From: Melieria omissa
Taxonomy: Eukaryota; Arthropoda; Insecta; Diptera; Ulidiidae
DNA length: 64,000 nucleotides
Direction of reading: 5' to 3'
Assembly: GCA_963971225.1 (NCBI GenBank)
Contig: OZ020270.1
Coordinates: forward strand, 73,548,432-73,612,431
A program made the translations under genes and the position numbers. Under the pieces are notes generated by a model. The model was not told the origin of the DNA. It was given only the letters and a program-made list of their open reading frames with translations, and did no database searches. Shown here one piece after another: positions 35,133-49,461 of this stretch (position 1 is its first letter; the number at the start of each line of letters is the position of its first letter).

Positions 35133-38100
35133 ATGCTGGTTGTCAAAATGGTTTGTTTACATTTTTCATTCCGTTGTGGTTTGAATTCAAACTGTCTTAT
35201 CTGCAAACGATTGCGACTGAAGGTTTTATTAAAAATTTTGTGTATTTTCACGATTTTCACGACGAAAAAGTGTACCATTTGTGGGAAAAAACGGCGTCGG
35301 GGCACTGGACCTTTTTTTCAAGTTCCTCTCGACGACCGTAGAAGAGGCATTTGGATTGCAAAATGTAATTTTGTGTTCCCGGCTCGTTCGTTTGTTTGCG
35401 GGGATCATTTTTTGGCAACTGATTTTATCAGAGGGCCAAAAATGATCAAGTTAATGCCACATGCAGCACCGTTGCCGTAAGTATATGAAATTTAAGCCTA
35501 CCGAAACATTAAATTGGCAGTGGCAGAGCATGTGCACAAAACTTAAATTCAAATGAATTTGATTTATTATAACGCGAGCATTTCGCATTACGATGTCCCC
35601 CAGGAGGAGCAGTTCGAAGACCTGCTAATTTTACTACATCCACCAAAAGAGTGCAAGGAGTTCTATACCCAGACAGAGTAAGTTTCAATGAGATGTATTT
35701 GAAAACTTGATTGTAATTTATACTTGTAGCCCAATAATCCAGGAATATTTTATGGAAAAAGAAATTTCGGACTTAAAAAAAGAAGTCAAAAAATTAAAGG
35801 AGGAGAACAATCGCCTACAGCACAGACTGGACGAATGCGAGGCGATTGTGTCAACTGTGAGATCCATATTCACAGATGGACAAGTGAGAAAAATGGTGTA
35901 CCAGGTATTGTTTATTGTATTAACCACAACTTGAACGATGTTAATGCGAATTGTATATGTTTGTTTATTTCACAGAACGAAATATTAAATGGAGTTGGCC
36001 TGATATTTCAAGCACCATATGCCTGCACGCGTCTGGGCCATGTGCATATAATCACTTATATACAAAAGGCTTCCCGCTGCCCCATGTCTCCACTCTTCAA
36101 CGCTGGTATAGAATGGTTGACGTAAGTGAGGGAATTCTGTCAACAGCCATGGATTTGATGCGACACATAACAGATTTGTCAAATGAAGCCAAAATCTGTG
36201 TTCTCGCGTTCGACGAGATGAAAGTCGCAGAAACTTACGAATACGACCAAAGAGCGGACTGTGTACGGAAACCTGCCAATTATGTCCAGGTGGTGATGGC
36301 GAGGGGTCTGAAGAAATCGTGGAAGCAACCCGTTTTCTACGATTTCGACCAGCAAATGACCAAACCAATTTTGATTTCGGTAATCTCGGCACTACACCAC
36401 GCAGGTTTTTCTGTGGTGGCAATTGTTTGTGACATGGGACTCACAAAACGAAAGCTGTGGAAAAGTTTGGAAGTAACAGTAGGTGAGTAATATGTTTGAA
36501 TTTAATTTAATAAGTTTGAGTTTACATAAGCAATTTTTTTCGTAATTTAGACCAGCCATACTTCGAACACCCCGTGAATAAAAAGGAAAAAATATTCACT
36601 TTTGCCGACGCTCCCCATCTTCTAAAATTAATCAGAAACCACTTCCTGGACACCGAAATTATGTGGAAGGGCGAACTGCTGACAACGCGCAGCTTAGCTG
36701 ATCTGCTCAAACATACGAGCACATCAGACGCGTCAATTACATTCAAACTGACGACCGAACATCTAACAGTTAAAGGAGTCGGTATGTTATTTATGTTATG
36801 ATGTTATGTTCGCTAATGTTAACAACAAAATTCGTTACAATTTTTAGCCCGTCAAAAAGTTAAGTTAACAGCACAAGTATTTTCAAATACCACCGCCGCT
36901 GCTATACGACGCTCATTAGGAATGGACATATACAAGCCAACACAAACAGCTGAAATGATTCAGCTTGTTAATGATTGGTTTGATGTCCTCAATTCCTCCA
37001 TGGGAACATTTGGGTACCCAGGAAAGGTAATTTTTCTTTCCAATAAAGCCGAAAAATAGTTAAATTAAAAAATTTTTAAATTAAAATTTGTATGTATTTT
37101 TACAGGAACCATATGGTGTAAAGCTCAAAAGCCAAGATAAGGTTATTGAGCGGATGAATGCCTTCATGTCTTCTCCAATTATTCCAAACAAAAAAAGTCT
37201 GGAAATATTTCAAAAAGGAATTTTAATGACTAATTCCGCCTTGGTAATGCTCCACCAATATGTTAAGGCGAAGTGCAATATGGAGTACTTTCTAACAAAC
37301 CGCCTTAACCAGGATGTGTTGGAGCACTTCTTTGGGGCAATTCGAAGCAAGGGTGGTCTGAATGATCATCCTTCCCCCAAGGAGTTTAAATACCGGCTGA
37401 GGAAATATATCTTAGGTATGTTTCATATTAATTTCGTGTAATTTTTTTAATATTAATTTTTTAATTTAATTAATTTTTTCATTAATTTCTTAATCACTAT
37501 TTAGCCAGAAATACCGAGCACCTAAGAGGAATAGGCAATGTTTCTAAGGACACAACGGGTTGGCTCGGCACCGTACACAAACATGGCGACCAGGCCGAGA
37601 TTACCCTTGACAGCTTGAATGAGTCCTCAATTTCCTTCGACAGTCCTGACCCAGAGGAAGAGTCGGGAATCATCGCTGATTTTAATACGGACTCATTGCA
37701 TGACATCGGCGTGCTTCATGAAGACGCAAAAAGCCAGGTCCGCGATTCCTAAGCGCAATTAAAGAAATGGAGAGCGTGTTCTACGCAATAAATCAAATGA
37801 AAATTTCATATCGAAAAAATCTTCCGAAGCGATTGCTGGAAAAAAGCGCCCACGTAGGCGTCCCAGAGCATGTGAAGCGATTTTTCTTCACATGCAGAAT
37901 TCATTTCCGTGTGCACCATTTAAACAAGCGCTTAAAGACGATGAAGGCCAAACAGAAAATAATGGGGTACAAAAAATTCATCAAAATCAATCTGTAAAAC
38001 TGGGAGAGAAAAAAGGTGAAATTAATCATTCCATTTTTTAAATATTTGTTTACTTATACAGCACACGCAGCGGCCACACCTTCACTAGCTAGAGGCTTCA

Positions 38101-38235
38101 AGACAGCAGTGCACTCTGAAAGTGGTAAGAGAAACAAAAGTTAAAATCATTACATTTTTTAAATTTATATTTACTTATACAGCACATGCGGCTACAGCCC
38201 TTCGTTGGAGTCTTGCCTGACTGATGTTAAATAAA
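35133..38235 (+). CDS. P-like transposase copy 7 (exons 5-8 in frame)
   Basis: Almost identical to copy 6 and exactly one 5243-bp period away, so the two units arose by a recent duplication. Exon 7 (37088-37441 frame) keeps LEHFF. One zipper change: K to N in EENNRLQ (35810). Carries the 10-bp upstream insertion and the lesions shared by all units. Confidence 0.82.
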
Positions 38236-38830
38236 CGATTGAGCTCAACCGCTCACGACGCCTCTCTGATCAAGTACTGAGGGGTGACCAATAAGGTACA
38301 CCATAATGGACAGCGAGAAGGTTTAGTGGGTTCAAGTCTCACACTGACGGCTTCGGCCAAGGGCTTTCGATGCTTCCTCCTCGTAAAACAAAACAAAAAA
38401 AAAACACTTTTCCAAAACCTTAAATTAATAAATTTGCCTTAGTCCAAATAAGTATCTGCAGTGCAGCAACGTTTCTCGATGTCCGCGTTGTAGGAACTAT
38501 CTTGCACATTTATTGCCACTCGCTGTGCTGCGTCACTCCTGAACTCAGCGTTTTCGTTGGCAAAGCACTGAAAAAATAGTTTTTCTCGTATAAAATACTT
38601 CAATGTTTCTTTTTACTGCTTACTTTTTACCAGCAGCAGTCAATTTCGTGTTTTTCTCGTTTCCTTTGTTCACTTGAATCGTAAGAAATGTATCAGCTGA
38701 TTTTGACAAGCAGCATGCCCAAAAGCACTAACAAAATACATGGGAATCCTAGTGCTACTTCCCCTTATACCCTTATAAGGTCGTATCACCTTATTAATAC
38801 ACCTTGTCTATGTGTTTATTTGCTTAGTGG

Positions 38831-38851
38831 CATGATGAAATAAACAAGGTG
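38831..38851 (+). repeat. P-type left terminal repeat, unit 8
   Basis: Same 21 bases; start of the 5113-bp unit. Confidence 0.75.
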
Positions 38852-39043
38852 AAGCGAGTAGATGGCATACCCTTATTTTGACAAAAGAGCTTTTGAAAAA
38901 CTGACGTTTTCAAAATAAATTCTCTCAAAACATGAAAGTCTTCTTCTTTCTTCTTACTACTGTACACTACAATATATATATTTCAGGAAAAAATTTCCAG
39001 CAACTTTGAAAGGAAACAAAAATATTCGATTTTAAAAACTTAA

Positions 39044-40082
39044 GGGGAGGTTCTTTCAAATTTTTTTGAAAAAATCGTGTTTTTTTTCACATAAAATGAA
39101 AGCTGTATGTCCGTAGAATATGTGTACGAAAGGATTTTTCGATACGATCGCCTTGTCCGCATACGAGTTTGTTTCTTCTACAGTGTTTTTCCCAGTTTTT
39201 GCCCGGAGCTGCTATCTTTCAACACGTTTTTCTCGAAACCACGTTTTCCATCTGAATTTCAAGGATATCTTTTGATCTATTGTTCTAATTTCCTTAATCT
39301 AAAGCATGTTTGAAAGGTGATCATTTTCTGTATGGCTTATACCTAAAACGAGCATAAGTTACTATTAAATTGTTATTTATAATTAAGGTTTAATAACAAA
39401 AAAAGTGGCAAAAAAAATTTGTTTTTTTCGAGCGTTCACATTTCAGTCAATTTTTGGTCAAAAATCATTATAGTTAGGTATAAGCCATAGAAAATTTTAT
39501 CTACTTTCATTTAAAAAAACCTTTTTCATTTCAGATTACTACAAGAGGCTGTAGGCTTGAAATTCGGAGACTAGATTTTTCAGCCGCCATTTTGAATTTT
39601 GTTACAAAAAATATATCATATTATTGTATAGGGTGTGCAGCTGCCGTGGCTCAGTTGGTTAGTGCGCGGTCCAGCGAGTCGCATGCAGAGCGACGCAAGA
39701 TCGAATACTGCCTGTAATAACACCTAAAAAAAATAACGGGAAACTCGTTTTCTCTTTCGGTGGCTGTCCTCTCAGCTGGAAATGGCAAACCTCTGAGAGT
39801 AAAAATTGCCTATGAAAAAGCTCCCAACCTGCCGTTCGGAACCGGCATAAAACTGTAGGTCCCTTCCACCCGCGTACAAAACTCACACGCACAACACGGG
39901 TGGTTGCGGGAAGCTAGGCCTTAGTCTCGCGTAAGCGGGCTGTCGTGCCAATCAATTCATTAATTAATATAATAAAATACCCATTCAACCGTCAAAACCG
40001 GATGTTTCTATGTTTTTTCATCATGCCACAAATCATTTCCAAACTTGGGCCTTTTTTTGGCCAAATTTGAAAGAACCTCCCC
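39044..40082. mobile_element. TTAA-flanked MITE, unit 8
   Basis: TTAA at 39040-39043 and 40083-40086. Lacks the 31-bp segment, like unit 1, and shares its other small variants. Confidence 0.8.
39643..39979 (+). mobile_element. tRNA-derived SINE, unit 8
   Basis: Nested in the unit 8 MITE; tail has one AATTCATT interruption. Shares AACTCACACG with unit 1. Confidence 0.72.
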
Positions 40083-40246
40083 TTAAGTGTTTATAAGATT
40101 ATTCGAAAGTTGAACAATTATTCGACTATTCGAAGCACATCGACTATTCGAATAGCACTATTCGAATACTATTCGTGCAAACAACCACTATTCGAATAAT
40201 CGATTAATCGATTTTCAAACTATTCGATTACTTTCAAGAGCCCTAC

Positions 40247-43200
40247 ATGCTGGTTGTCAAAATGGTTTGTTTACATTTTTCATTCCGTTGTGGTTTGAAT
40301 TCAAACTGTCTTATCTGCAAACGATTGCGACTGAAGGTTTTATTAAAAATTTTGTGTATTTTCACGATTTTCACGACGAAAAAGTGTACCATTTGTGGGA
40401 AAAAACGGCGTCGGGGCACTGGACCTTTTTTTCAAGTTCCTCTCGACGACCGTAGAAGAGGCATTTGGATTGCAAAATGTAATTTTGTGTTCCCGGCTCG
40501 TTCGTTTGTTTGCGGGGATCATTTTTTGGCAACTGATTTTATCAGAGGGCCAAAAATGATCAAGTTAATGCCACATGCAGCACCGTTGCCGTAAGTATAT
40601 GAAATTTAAGCCTACCGAAACATTAAATTGGCAGTGGCAGAGCATGTGCACAAAACTTAAATTCAAATGAATTTGATTTATTATAACGCGAGCATTTCGC
40701 ATTACGATGTCCCCCAGGAGGAGCAGTTCGAAGACCTGCTAATTTTACTACATCCACCAAAAGAGTGCAAGGAGTTCTATACCCAGACAGAGTAAGTTTC
40801 AATGAGATGTATTTGAAAACTTGATTGTAATTTATACTTGTAGCCCAATAATCCAGGAATATTTTATGGAAAAAGAAATTTCGGACTTAAAAAAAGAAGT
40901 CAAAAAATTAAAGGAGGAGAACAAGCGCCTACAGCACAGACTGGACGAATGCGAGGCGATTGTGTCAACTGTGAGATCCATATTCACAGATGGACAAGTG
41001 AGAAAAATGGTGTACCAGGTATTGTTTATTGTATTAACCACAACTTGAACGATGTTAATGCGAATTGTATATGTTTGTTTATTTCACAGAACGAAATATT
41101 AAATGGAGTTGGCCTGATATTTCAAGCACCATATGCCTGCACGCGTCTGGGCCATGTGCATATAATCACTTATATACAAAAGGCTTCCCGCTGTCCCATG
41201 TCTCCACTCTTCAACGCTGGTATAGAATGGTTGACGTAAGTGAGGGAATTCTGTCAACAGCCATGGATTTGATGCGACACATAACAGATTTGTCAAATGA
41301 AGACAAAATCTGTGTTCTCGCGTTCGACGAGATGAAAGTCGCAGAAACTTACGAATACGACCAAAGAGCGGACTGTGTACGGAAACCTGCCAATTATGTC
41401 CAGGTGGTGATGGCGAGGGGTCTGAAGAAATCGTGGAAGCAACCCGTTTTCTACGATTTCGACCAGCAAATGACCAAACCAATTTTGATTTCGGTAATCT
41501 CGGCACTACACCACGCAGGTTTTTCTGTGGTGGCAATTGTTTGTGACATGGGACTCACAAAACGAAAGCTGTGGAAAAGTTTGGAAGTAACAGTAGGTGA
41601 GTAATATGTTTGAATTTAATTTAATAAGTTTGAGTTTACATAAGCAATTTTTTTCGTAATTTAGACCAGCCATACTTCGAACACCCCGTGAATAAAAAGG
41701 AAAAAATATTCACTTTTGCCGACGCTCCCCATCTTCTAAAATTAATCAGAAACCACTTCCTGGACACCGAAATTATGTGGAAGGGCGAACTGCTGACAAC
41801 GCGCAGCTTAGCTGATCTGCTCAAACATACGAGCACATCAGACGCGTCAATTACATTCAAACTGACGACCGAACATCTAACAGTTAAAGGAGTCGGTATG
41901 TTATTTATGTTATGATGTTATGTTCGCTAATGTTAACAACAAAATTCGTTACAATTTTTAGCCCGTCAAAAAGTTAAGTTAACAGCACAAGTATTTTCAA
42001 ATACCACCGCCGCTGCTATACGACGCTCATTAGGAATGGACATATACAAGCCAACACAAACAGCTGAAATGATTCAGCTTGTTAATGATTGGTTTGATGT
42101 CCTCAATTCCTCCATGGGAACATTTGGGTACCCAGGAAAGGTAATTTTTCTTTCCAATAAAGCCGAAAAATAGTTAAATTAAAAAATTTTTAAATTAAAA
42201 TTTGTATGTATTTTTACAGGAACCATATGGTGTAAAGCTCAAAAGCCAAGATAAGGTTATTGAGCGGATGAATGCCTTCATGTCTTCTCCAATTATTCCA
42301 AACAAAAAAAGTCTGGAAATATTTCAAAAAGGAATTTTAATGACTAATTCCGCCTTGGTAATGCTCCACCAATATGTTAAGGCGAAGTGCAATATGGAGT
42401 ACTTTCTAACAAACGCCTTAACCAGGATGTGTTGGAGCACTTCTTTGGGGCAATTCGAAGCAAGGGTGGTCTGAATGATCATCCTTCCCCCAAGGAGTTT
42501 AAATACCGGCTGAGGAAATATATCTTAGGTATGTTTCATATTAATTTCGTGTAATTTTTTTAATATTAATTTTTTAATTTAATTAATTTTTTCATTAATT
42601 TCTTAATCACTATTTAGCCAGAAATACCGAGCACCTAAGAGGAATAGGCAATGTTTCTAAGGACACAACGGGTTGGCTCGGCACCGTACACAAACATGGC
42701 GACCAGGCCGAGATTACCCTTGACAGCTTGAATGAGTCCTCAATTTCCTTCGACAGTCCTGACCCAGAGGAAGAGTCGGGAATCATCGCTGATTTTAATA
42801 CGGACTCATTGCATGACATCGGCGTGCTTCATGAAGACGCAAAAAGCCAGGTCCGCGATTCCTAAGCGCAATTAAAGAAATGGAGAGCGTGTTCTACGCA
42901 ATAAATCAAATGAAAATTTCATATCGAAAAAATCTTCCGAAGCGATTGCTGGAAAAAAGCGCCCACGTAGGCGTCCCAGAGCATGTGAAGCGATTTTTCT
43001 TCACATGCAGAATTCATTTCCGTGTGCACCATTTAAACAAGCGCTTAAAGACGATGAAGGCCAAACAGAAAATAATGGGGTACAAAAAATTCATCAAAAT
43101 CAATCTGTAAAACTGGGAGAGAAAAAAGGTGAAATTAATCATTCCATTTTTTAAATATTTGTTTACTTATACAGCACACGCAGCGGCCACACCTTCACTA

Positions 43201-43348
43201 GCTAGAGGCTTCAAGACAGCAGTGCACTCTGAAAGTGGTAAGAGAAACAAAAGTTAAAATCATTACATTTTTTAAATTTATATTTACTTATACAGCACAT
43301 GCGGCTACAGCCCTTCGTTGGAGTCTTGCCTGACTGATGTTAAATAAA
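40247..43348 (+). pseudogene. P-like transposase copy 8 (exon 7 frameshift)
   Basis: Has the 10-bp upstream insertion like copies 6-7 but Asp in SNEDKICV and the AAACGCC exon 7 deletion (frame stops at 42474), so it is a mosaic. Exon 6 is intact. One exon 4 change, PLP to PLS in the PLPHVSTLQRW motif (41193). Confidence 0.87.
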
Positions 43349-43943
43349 CGATTGAGCTCAACCGCTCACGACGCCTCTCTGATCAAGTACTGAGCGGTGA
43401 CCAATAAGGTACACCATAATGGACAGCGAGAAGGTTTAGTGGGTTCAAGTCTCACACTGACGGCTTCGGCCAAGGGCTTTCGATGCTTCCTCCTCGTAAA
43501 ACAAAACAAAAAAAAAACACTTTTCCAAAACCTTAAATTAATAAATTTGCCTTAGTCCAAATAAGTATCTGCAGTGCAGCAACGTTTCTCGATGTCCGCG
43601 TTGTAGGAACTATCTTGCACATTTATTGCCACTCGCTGTGCTGCGTCACTCCTGAACTCAGCGTTTTCGTTGGCAAAGCACTGAAAAAATAGTTTTTCTC
43701 GTATAAAATACTTCAATGTTTCTTTTTACTGCTTACTTTTTACCAGCAGCAGTCAATTTCGTGTTTTTCTCGTTTCCTTTGTTCACTTGAATCGTAAGAA
43801 ATGTATCAGCTGATTTTGACAAGCAGCATGCCCAAAAGCACTAACAAAATACATGGGAATCCTAGTGCTACTTCCCCTTATACCCTTATAAGGTCGTATC
43901 ACCTTATTAATACACCTTGTCTATGTGTTTATTTGCTTAGTGG

Positions 43944-43964
43944 CATGATGAAATAAACAAGGTG
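43944..43964 (+). repeat. P-type left terminal repeat, unit 9
   Basis: Same 21 bases; start of the 5208-bp unit. Confidence 0.75.
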
Positions 43965-44253
43965 AAGCGAGTAGATGGCATACCCTTATTTTGACAAAAG
44001 AGCTTTTGAAAAACTGACGTTTTCAAAATAAATTCTCTCAAAACATGAAAGTCTTCTTCTTTCTTCGCTTTTCACGACTGCTTGTCACCATCTGACTGTT
44101 TATTTGAATCTTACATCTACTACCACTTGAGGCTACAATGCTATTACATTACATTTAGATCTATTACTACTGTACACTACAATATATATATTTTAGGAAA
44201 AAATTTCCAGCAACTTTGAAAGGAAACAAAAATATTCGATTTTAAAAACTTAA

Positions 44254-45324
44254 GGGGAGGTTCTTTCAAATTTTTTTGAAAAAATCGTGGTTTTTTTTCA
44301 CATAAAATGAAAGCTGTATGTCCGTAGAATATGTGTACGAAAGGATTTTTCGATACGATCGCCTTGTCCGCATACGAGTTTGTTTCTTCTACAGTGTTTT
44401 TCCCAGTTTTTGCCCGGAGCTGCTATCTTTCAACACGTTTTTCTCGAAACCACGTTTTCCATCTGAATTTCAAGGATATCTTTTGATCTATTGTTCTAAT
44501 TTCCTTAATCTAAAGCATGTTTGAAAGGTGATCATTTTCTGTATGGCTTATACCTAAAACGAGCATAAGTTACTATTAAATTGTTATTTATAATTAAGGT
44601 TTAATAACAAAAAAAGTGGCAAAAAAAATTTGTTTTTTTCGAGCGTTCACATTTCAGTCAATTTTTGGTCAAAAATCATTATAGTTAGGTATAAGCCATA
44701 GAAAATTTCATCTACTTTCATTTAAAAAAACCTTTTTCATTTCAGATTACTACAAGAGGCTGTAGGCTTGAAATTCGGAGACTAGATTTTTCAGGCAGTG
44801 ATCGACGAAAGCCGCCATTGTTCAGCCGCCATTTTGAATTTTGTTACAAAAAATATATCATATTATTGTATAGGGTGTGCAGCTGCCGTGGCTCAGTTGG
44901 TTAGTGCGCGGTCCAGCGAGTCGCATGCAGAGCGACGCAAGATCGAATACTGCCTGTAATAACACCTAAAAAAAATAACGGGAAACTCGTTTTCTCTTTC
45001 GGTGGCTGTCCTCTCAGCTGGAAATGGCAAACCTCTGAGAGTAAAAATTGCCTATGAAAAAGCTCCCAACCTGCCGTTCGGAACCGGCATAAAACTGTAG
45101 GTCCCTTCCACCCGCGTACAAAATTCACACGCACAACACGGGTGGTTGCGGGAAGCTAGGCCTTAGTCTCGCGTAAGCGGGCTGTCGTGCCAATCAATTA
45201 ATTAATTAATATAATAAAATACCCATTCAACCGTCAAAACCGGATGTTTCTATGTTTTTTCATCATGCCACAAATCATTTCCAAACTTGGGCCTTTTTTT
45301 GGCCAAATTTGAAAGAACCTCCCC
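44254..45324. mobile_element. TTAA-flanked MITE, unit 9
   Basis: TTAA at 44250-44253 and 45325-45328. Forward core. Confidence 0.8.
44885..45221 (+). mobile_element. tRNA-derived SINE, unit 9
   Basis: Nested in the unit 9 MITE; TTAGTGCGC variant. Confidence 0.72.
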
Positions 45325-45508
45325 TTAAGTGTTTATAAGATTATTCGAAAGTTGAACAATTATTCGACTATTCGAAGCACATCGACTATTCGAATAGCAC
45401 TATTCGAATACTATTCGTACAAACAACCACTATTCGAATAATCGATTAATCGATTTTCAAACTATTCGATTACTTTCAAGAGCCCTACATGCTGGTTGTC
45501 AAAATGGT

Positions 45509-48500
45509 TTGTTTACATTTTTCATTCCGTTGTGGTTTGAATTCAAACTGTCTTATCTGCGACTGAAGGTTTTATTAAAAATTTTGTGTATTTTCACGAT
45601 TTTCACGACGAAAAAGTGTACCATTTGTGGGAAAAAACGGCGTCGGGGCACTGGACCTTTTTTTCAAGTTCCTCTCGACGACCGTAGAAGAGGCATTTGG
45701 ATTGCAAAATGTAATTTTGTGTTCCCGGCTCGTTCGTTTGTTTGCGGGGATCATTTTTTGGCAACTGATTTTATCAGAGGGCCAAAAATGATCAAGTTAA
45801 TGCCACATGCAGCACCGTTGCCGTAAGTATATGAAATTTAAGCCTACCGAAACATTAAATTGGCAGTGGCAGAGCATGTGCACAAAACTTAAATTCAAAT
45901 GAATTTGATTTATTATAACGCGAGCATTTCGGATTACGATGTCCCCCAGGAGGAGCAGTTCGAAGACCTGCTAATTTTACTACATCCACCAAAAGAGTGC
46001 AAGGAGTTCTATACCCAGACAGAGTAAGTTTCAATGAGATGTATTTGAAAACTTGATTGTAATTTATACTTGTAGCCCAATAATCCAGGAATATTTTATG
46101 GAAAAAGAAATTTCGGACTTAAAAAAAGAAGTCAAAAAATTAAAGGAGGAGAACAAGCGCCTACAGCACAGACTGGACGAATGCGAGGCGATTGTGTCAA
46201 CTGTGAGATCCATATTCACAGATGGACAAGTGAGAAAAATGGTGTACCAGGTATTGTTTATTGTATTAACCACAACTTGAACGATGTTAATGCGAATTGT
46301 ATATGTTTGTTTATTTCACAGAACGAAATATTAAATGGAGTTGGCCTGATATTTCAAGCACCATATGCCTGCACGCGTCTGGGCCATGTGCATATAATCA
46401 CTTATATACAAAAGGCTTCCCGCTGCCCCATGTCTCCACTCTTCAACGCTGGTATAGAATGGTTGACGTAAGTGAGGGAATTCTGTCAACAGCCATGGAT
46501 TTGATGCGACACATAACAGATTTGTCAAATGAAGACAAAATCTGTGTTCTCGCGTTCGACGAGATGAAAGTCGCAGAAACTTACGAATACGACCAAAGAG
46601 CGGACTGTGTACGGAAACCTGCCAATTATGTCCAGGTGGTGATGGCGAGGGGTCTGAAGAAATCGTGGAAGCAACCCGTTTTCTACGATTTCGACCAGCA
46701 AATGACCAAACCAATTTTGATTTCGGTAATCTCGGCACTACACCACGCAGGTTTTTCTGTGGTGGCAATTGTTTGTGACATGGGACTCACAAAACGAAAG
46801 CTGTGGAAAAGTTTGGAAGTAACAGTAGGTGAGTAATATGTTGAATTTAATTTAATAAGTTTGAGTTTACATAAGCAATTTTTTTCGTAATTTAGACCAG
46901 CCATACTTCGAACACCCCGTGAATAAAAAGGAAAAAATATTCACTTTTGCCGACGCTCCCCATCTTCTAAAATTAATCAGAAACCACTTCCTGGACACCG
47001 AAATTATGTGGAAGGGCGAATTGCTGACAACGCGCAGCTTAGCTGATCTGCTCAAACATACGAGCACATCAGACGCGTCAATTACATTCAAACTGACGAC
47101 CGAACATCTAACAGTTAAAGGAGTCGGTATGTTATTTATGTTATGATGTTATGTTCGCTAATGTTAACAACAAAATTCGTTACAATTTTTAGCCCGTCAA
47201 AAAATTAAGTTAACAGCACAAGTATTTTCAAATACCACCGCCGCTGCTATACGACGCTCATTAGGAATGGACATGAAATGATTCAGCTTGTTAATGATTG
47301 GTTTGATGTCCTCAATTCCTCCATGGGAACATTTGGGTACCCAGGAAAGGTAATTTTTCTTTCCAATAAAGCCGAAAAATAGTTAAATTAAAAAATTTTT
47401 AAATTAAAATTTGTATGTATTTTTACAGGAACCATATGGTGTAAAGCTCAAAAGCCAAGATAAGGTTATTGAGCGGATGAATGCCTTCATGTCTTCTCCA
47501 ATTATTCCAAACAAAAAAAGTCTGGAAATATTTCAAAAAGGAATTTTAATGACTAATTCCGCCTTGGTAATGCTCCACCAATATGTTAAGGCGAAGTGCA
47601 ATATGGAGTACTTTCTAACAAACGCCTTAACCAGGATGTGTTGGAGCACTTCTTTGGGGCAATTCGAAGCAAGGGTGGTCTGAATGATCATCCTTCCCCC
47701 AAGGAGTTTAAATACCGGCTGAGGAAATATATCTTAGGTATGTTTCATATTAATTTCGTGTAATTTTTTTAATATTAATTTTTTAATTTAATTAATTTTT
47801 TCATTAATTTCTTAATCACTATTTAGCCAGAAATACCGAGCACCTAAGAGGAATAGGCAATGTTTCTAAGGACACAACGGGTTGGCTCGGCACCGTACAC
47901 AAACATGGCGACCAGGCCGAGATTACCCTTGACAGCTTCAATGAGTCCTCAATTTCCTTCGACAGTCCTGACCCAGAGGAAGAGTCGGGAATCATCGCTG
48001 ATTTTAATACGGACTCATTGCATGACATCGGCGTGCTTCATGAAGACGCAAAAAGCCAGGTCCGCGATTCCTAAGCGCAATTAAAGAAATGGAGAGCGTG
48101 TTCTACGCAATAAATCAAATGAAAATTTCATATCGAAAAAATCTTCCGAAGCGATTGCTGGAAAAAAGCGCCCACGTAGGCGTCCCAGAGCATGTGAAGC
48201 GATTTTTCTTCACATGCAGAATTCATTTCCGTGTGCACCATTTAAACAAGCGCTTAAAGACGATGAAGGCCAAACAGAAAATAATGGGGTACAAAAAATT
48301 CATCAAAATCAATCTGTAAAACTGGGAGAGAAAAAAGGTGAAATTAATCATTCCATTTTTTAAATATTTGTTTACTTATACAGCACACGCAGCGGCCACA
48401 CCTTCACTAGCTAGAGGCTTCAAGACAGCAGTGCACTCTGAAAGTGGTAAGAGAAACAAAAGTTAAAATCATTACATTTTTTAAATTTATATTTACTTAT

Positions 48501-48557
48501 ACAGCACATGCGGCTACAGCCCTTCGTTGGAGTCTTGCCTGACTGATGTTAAATAAA
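45509..48557 (+). pseudogene. P-like transposase copy 9 (exon 6 and 7 frameshifts)
   Basis: Coding variants follow copies 2 and 4 (ISDYD, 22-bp exon 6 loss at 47274, exon 7 one-base loss). It also lacks one T in the intron after exon 4 (ATATGTTGAA near 46840) and has AATGAG preceded by TTC rather than TTG in exon 8 (47940), a Leu-to-Phe change. Confidence 0.87.
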
Positions 48558-49151
48558 CGATTGAGCTCAACCGCTCACGACGCCTCTCTGATCAAGTACT
48601 GAGGGGTGACCAATAAGGTACACCATAATGGACAGCGAGAAGGTTTAGTGGGTTCAAGTCTCACACTGACGGCTTCGGCCAAGGGCTTTCGATGCTTCCT
48701 CCTCGTAAAACAAAACAAAAAAAAACACTTTTCCAAAACCTTAAATTAATAAATTTGCCTTAGTCCAAATAAGTATCTGCAGTGCAGCAACGTTTCTCGA
48801 TGTCCGCGTTGTAGGAACTATCTTGCACATTTATTGCCACTCGCTGTGCTGCGTCACTCCTGAACTCAGCGTTTTCGTTGGCAAAGCACTGAAAAAATAG
48901 TTTTTCTCGTATAAAATACTTCAATGTTTCTTTTTACTGCTTACTTTTTACCAGCAGCAGTCAATTTCGTGTTTTTCTCGTTTCCTTTGTTCACTTGAAT
49001 CGTAAGAAATGTATCAGCTGATTTTGACAAGCAGCATGCCCAAAAGCACTAACAAAATACATGGGAATCCTAGTGCTACTTCCCCTTATACCCTTATAAG
49101 GTCGTATCACCTTATTAATACACCTTGTCTATGTGTTTATTTGCTTAGTGG

Positions 49152-49172
49152 CATGATGAAATAAACAAGGTG
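49152..49172 (+). repeat. P-type left terminal repeat, unit 10
   Basis: Same 21 bases; start of the 5168-bp unit. Confidence 0.75.
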
Positions 49173-49461
49173 AAGCGAGTAGATGGCATACCCTTATTTT
49201 GACAAAAGAGCTTTTGAAAAACTGACGTTTTCAAAATAAATTCTCTCAAAACATGAAAGTCTTCTTCTTTCTTCGCTTTTCACGACTGCTTGTCACCATC
49301 TGACTGTTTATTTGAATCTTACATCTACTACCACTTGAGGCTACAATGCTATTACATTACATTTAGAGCTATTACTACTGTACACTACAATATATATATT
49401 TTAGGAAAAAATTTCCAGCAACTTTGAAAGGAAACAAAAATATTCGATTTTAAAAACTTAA

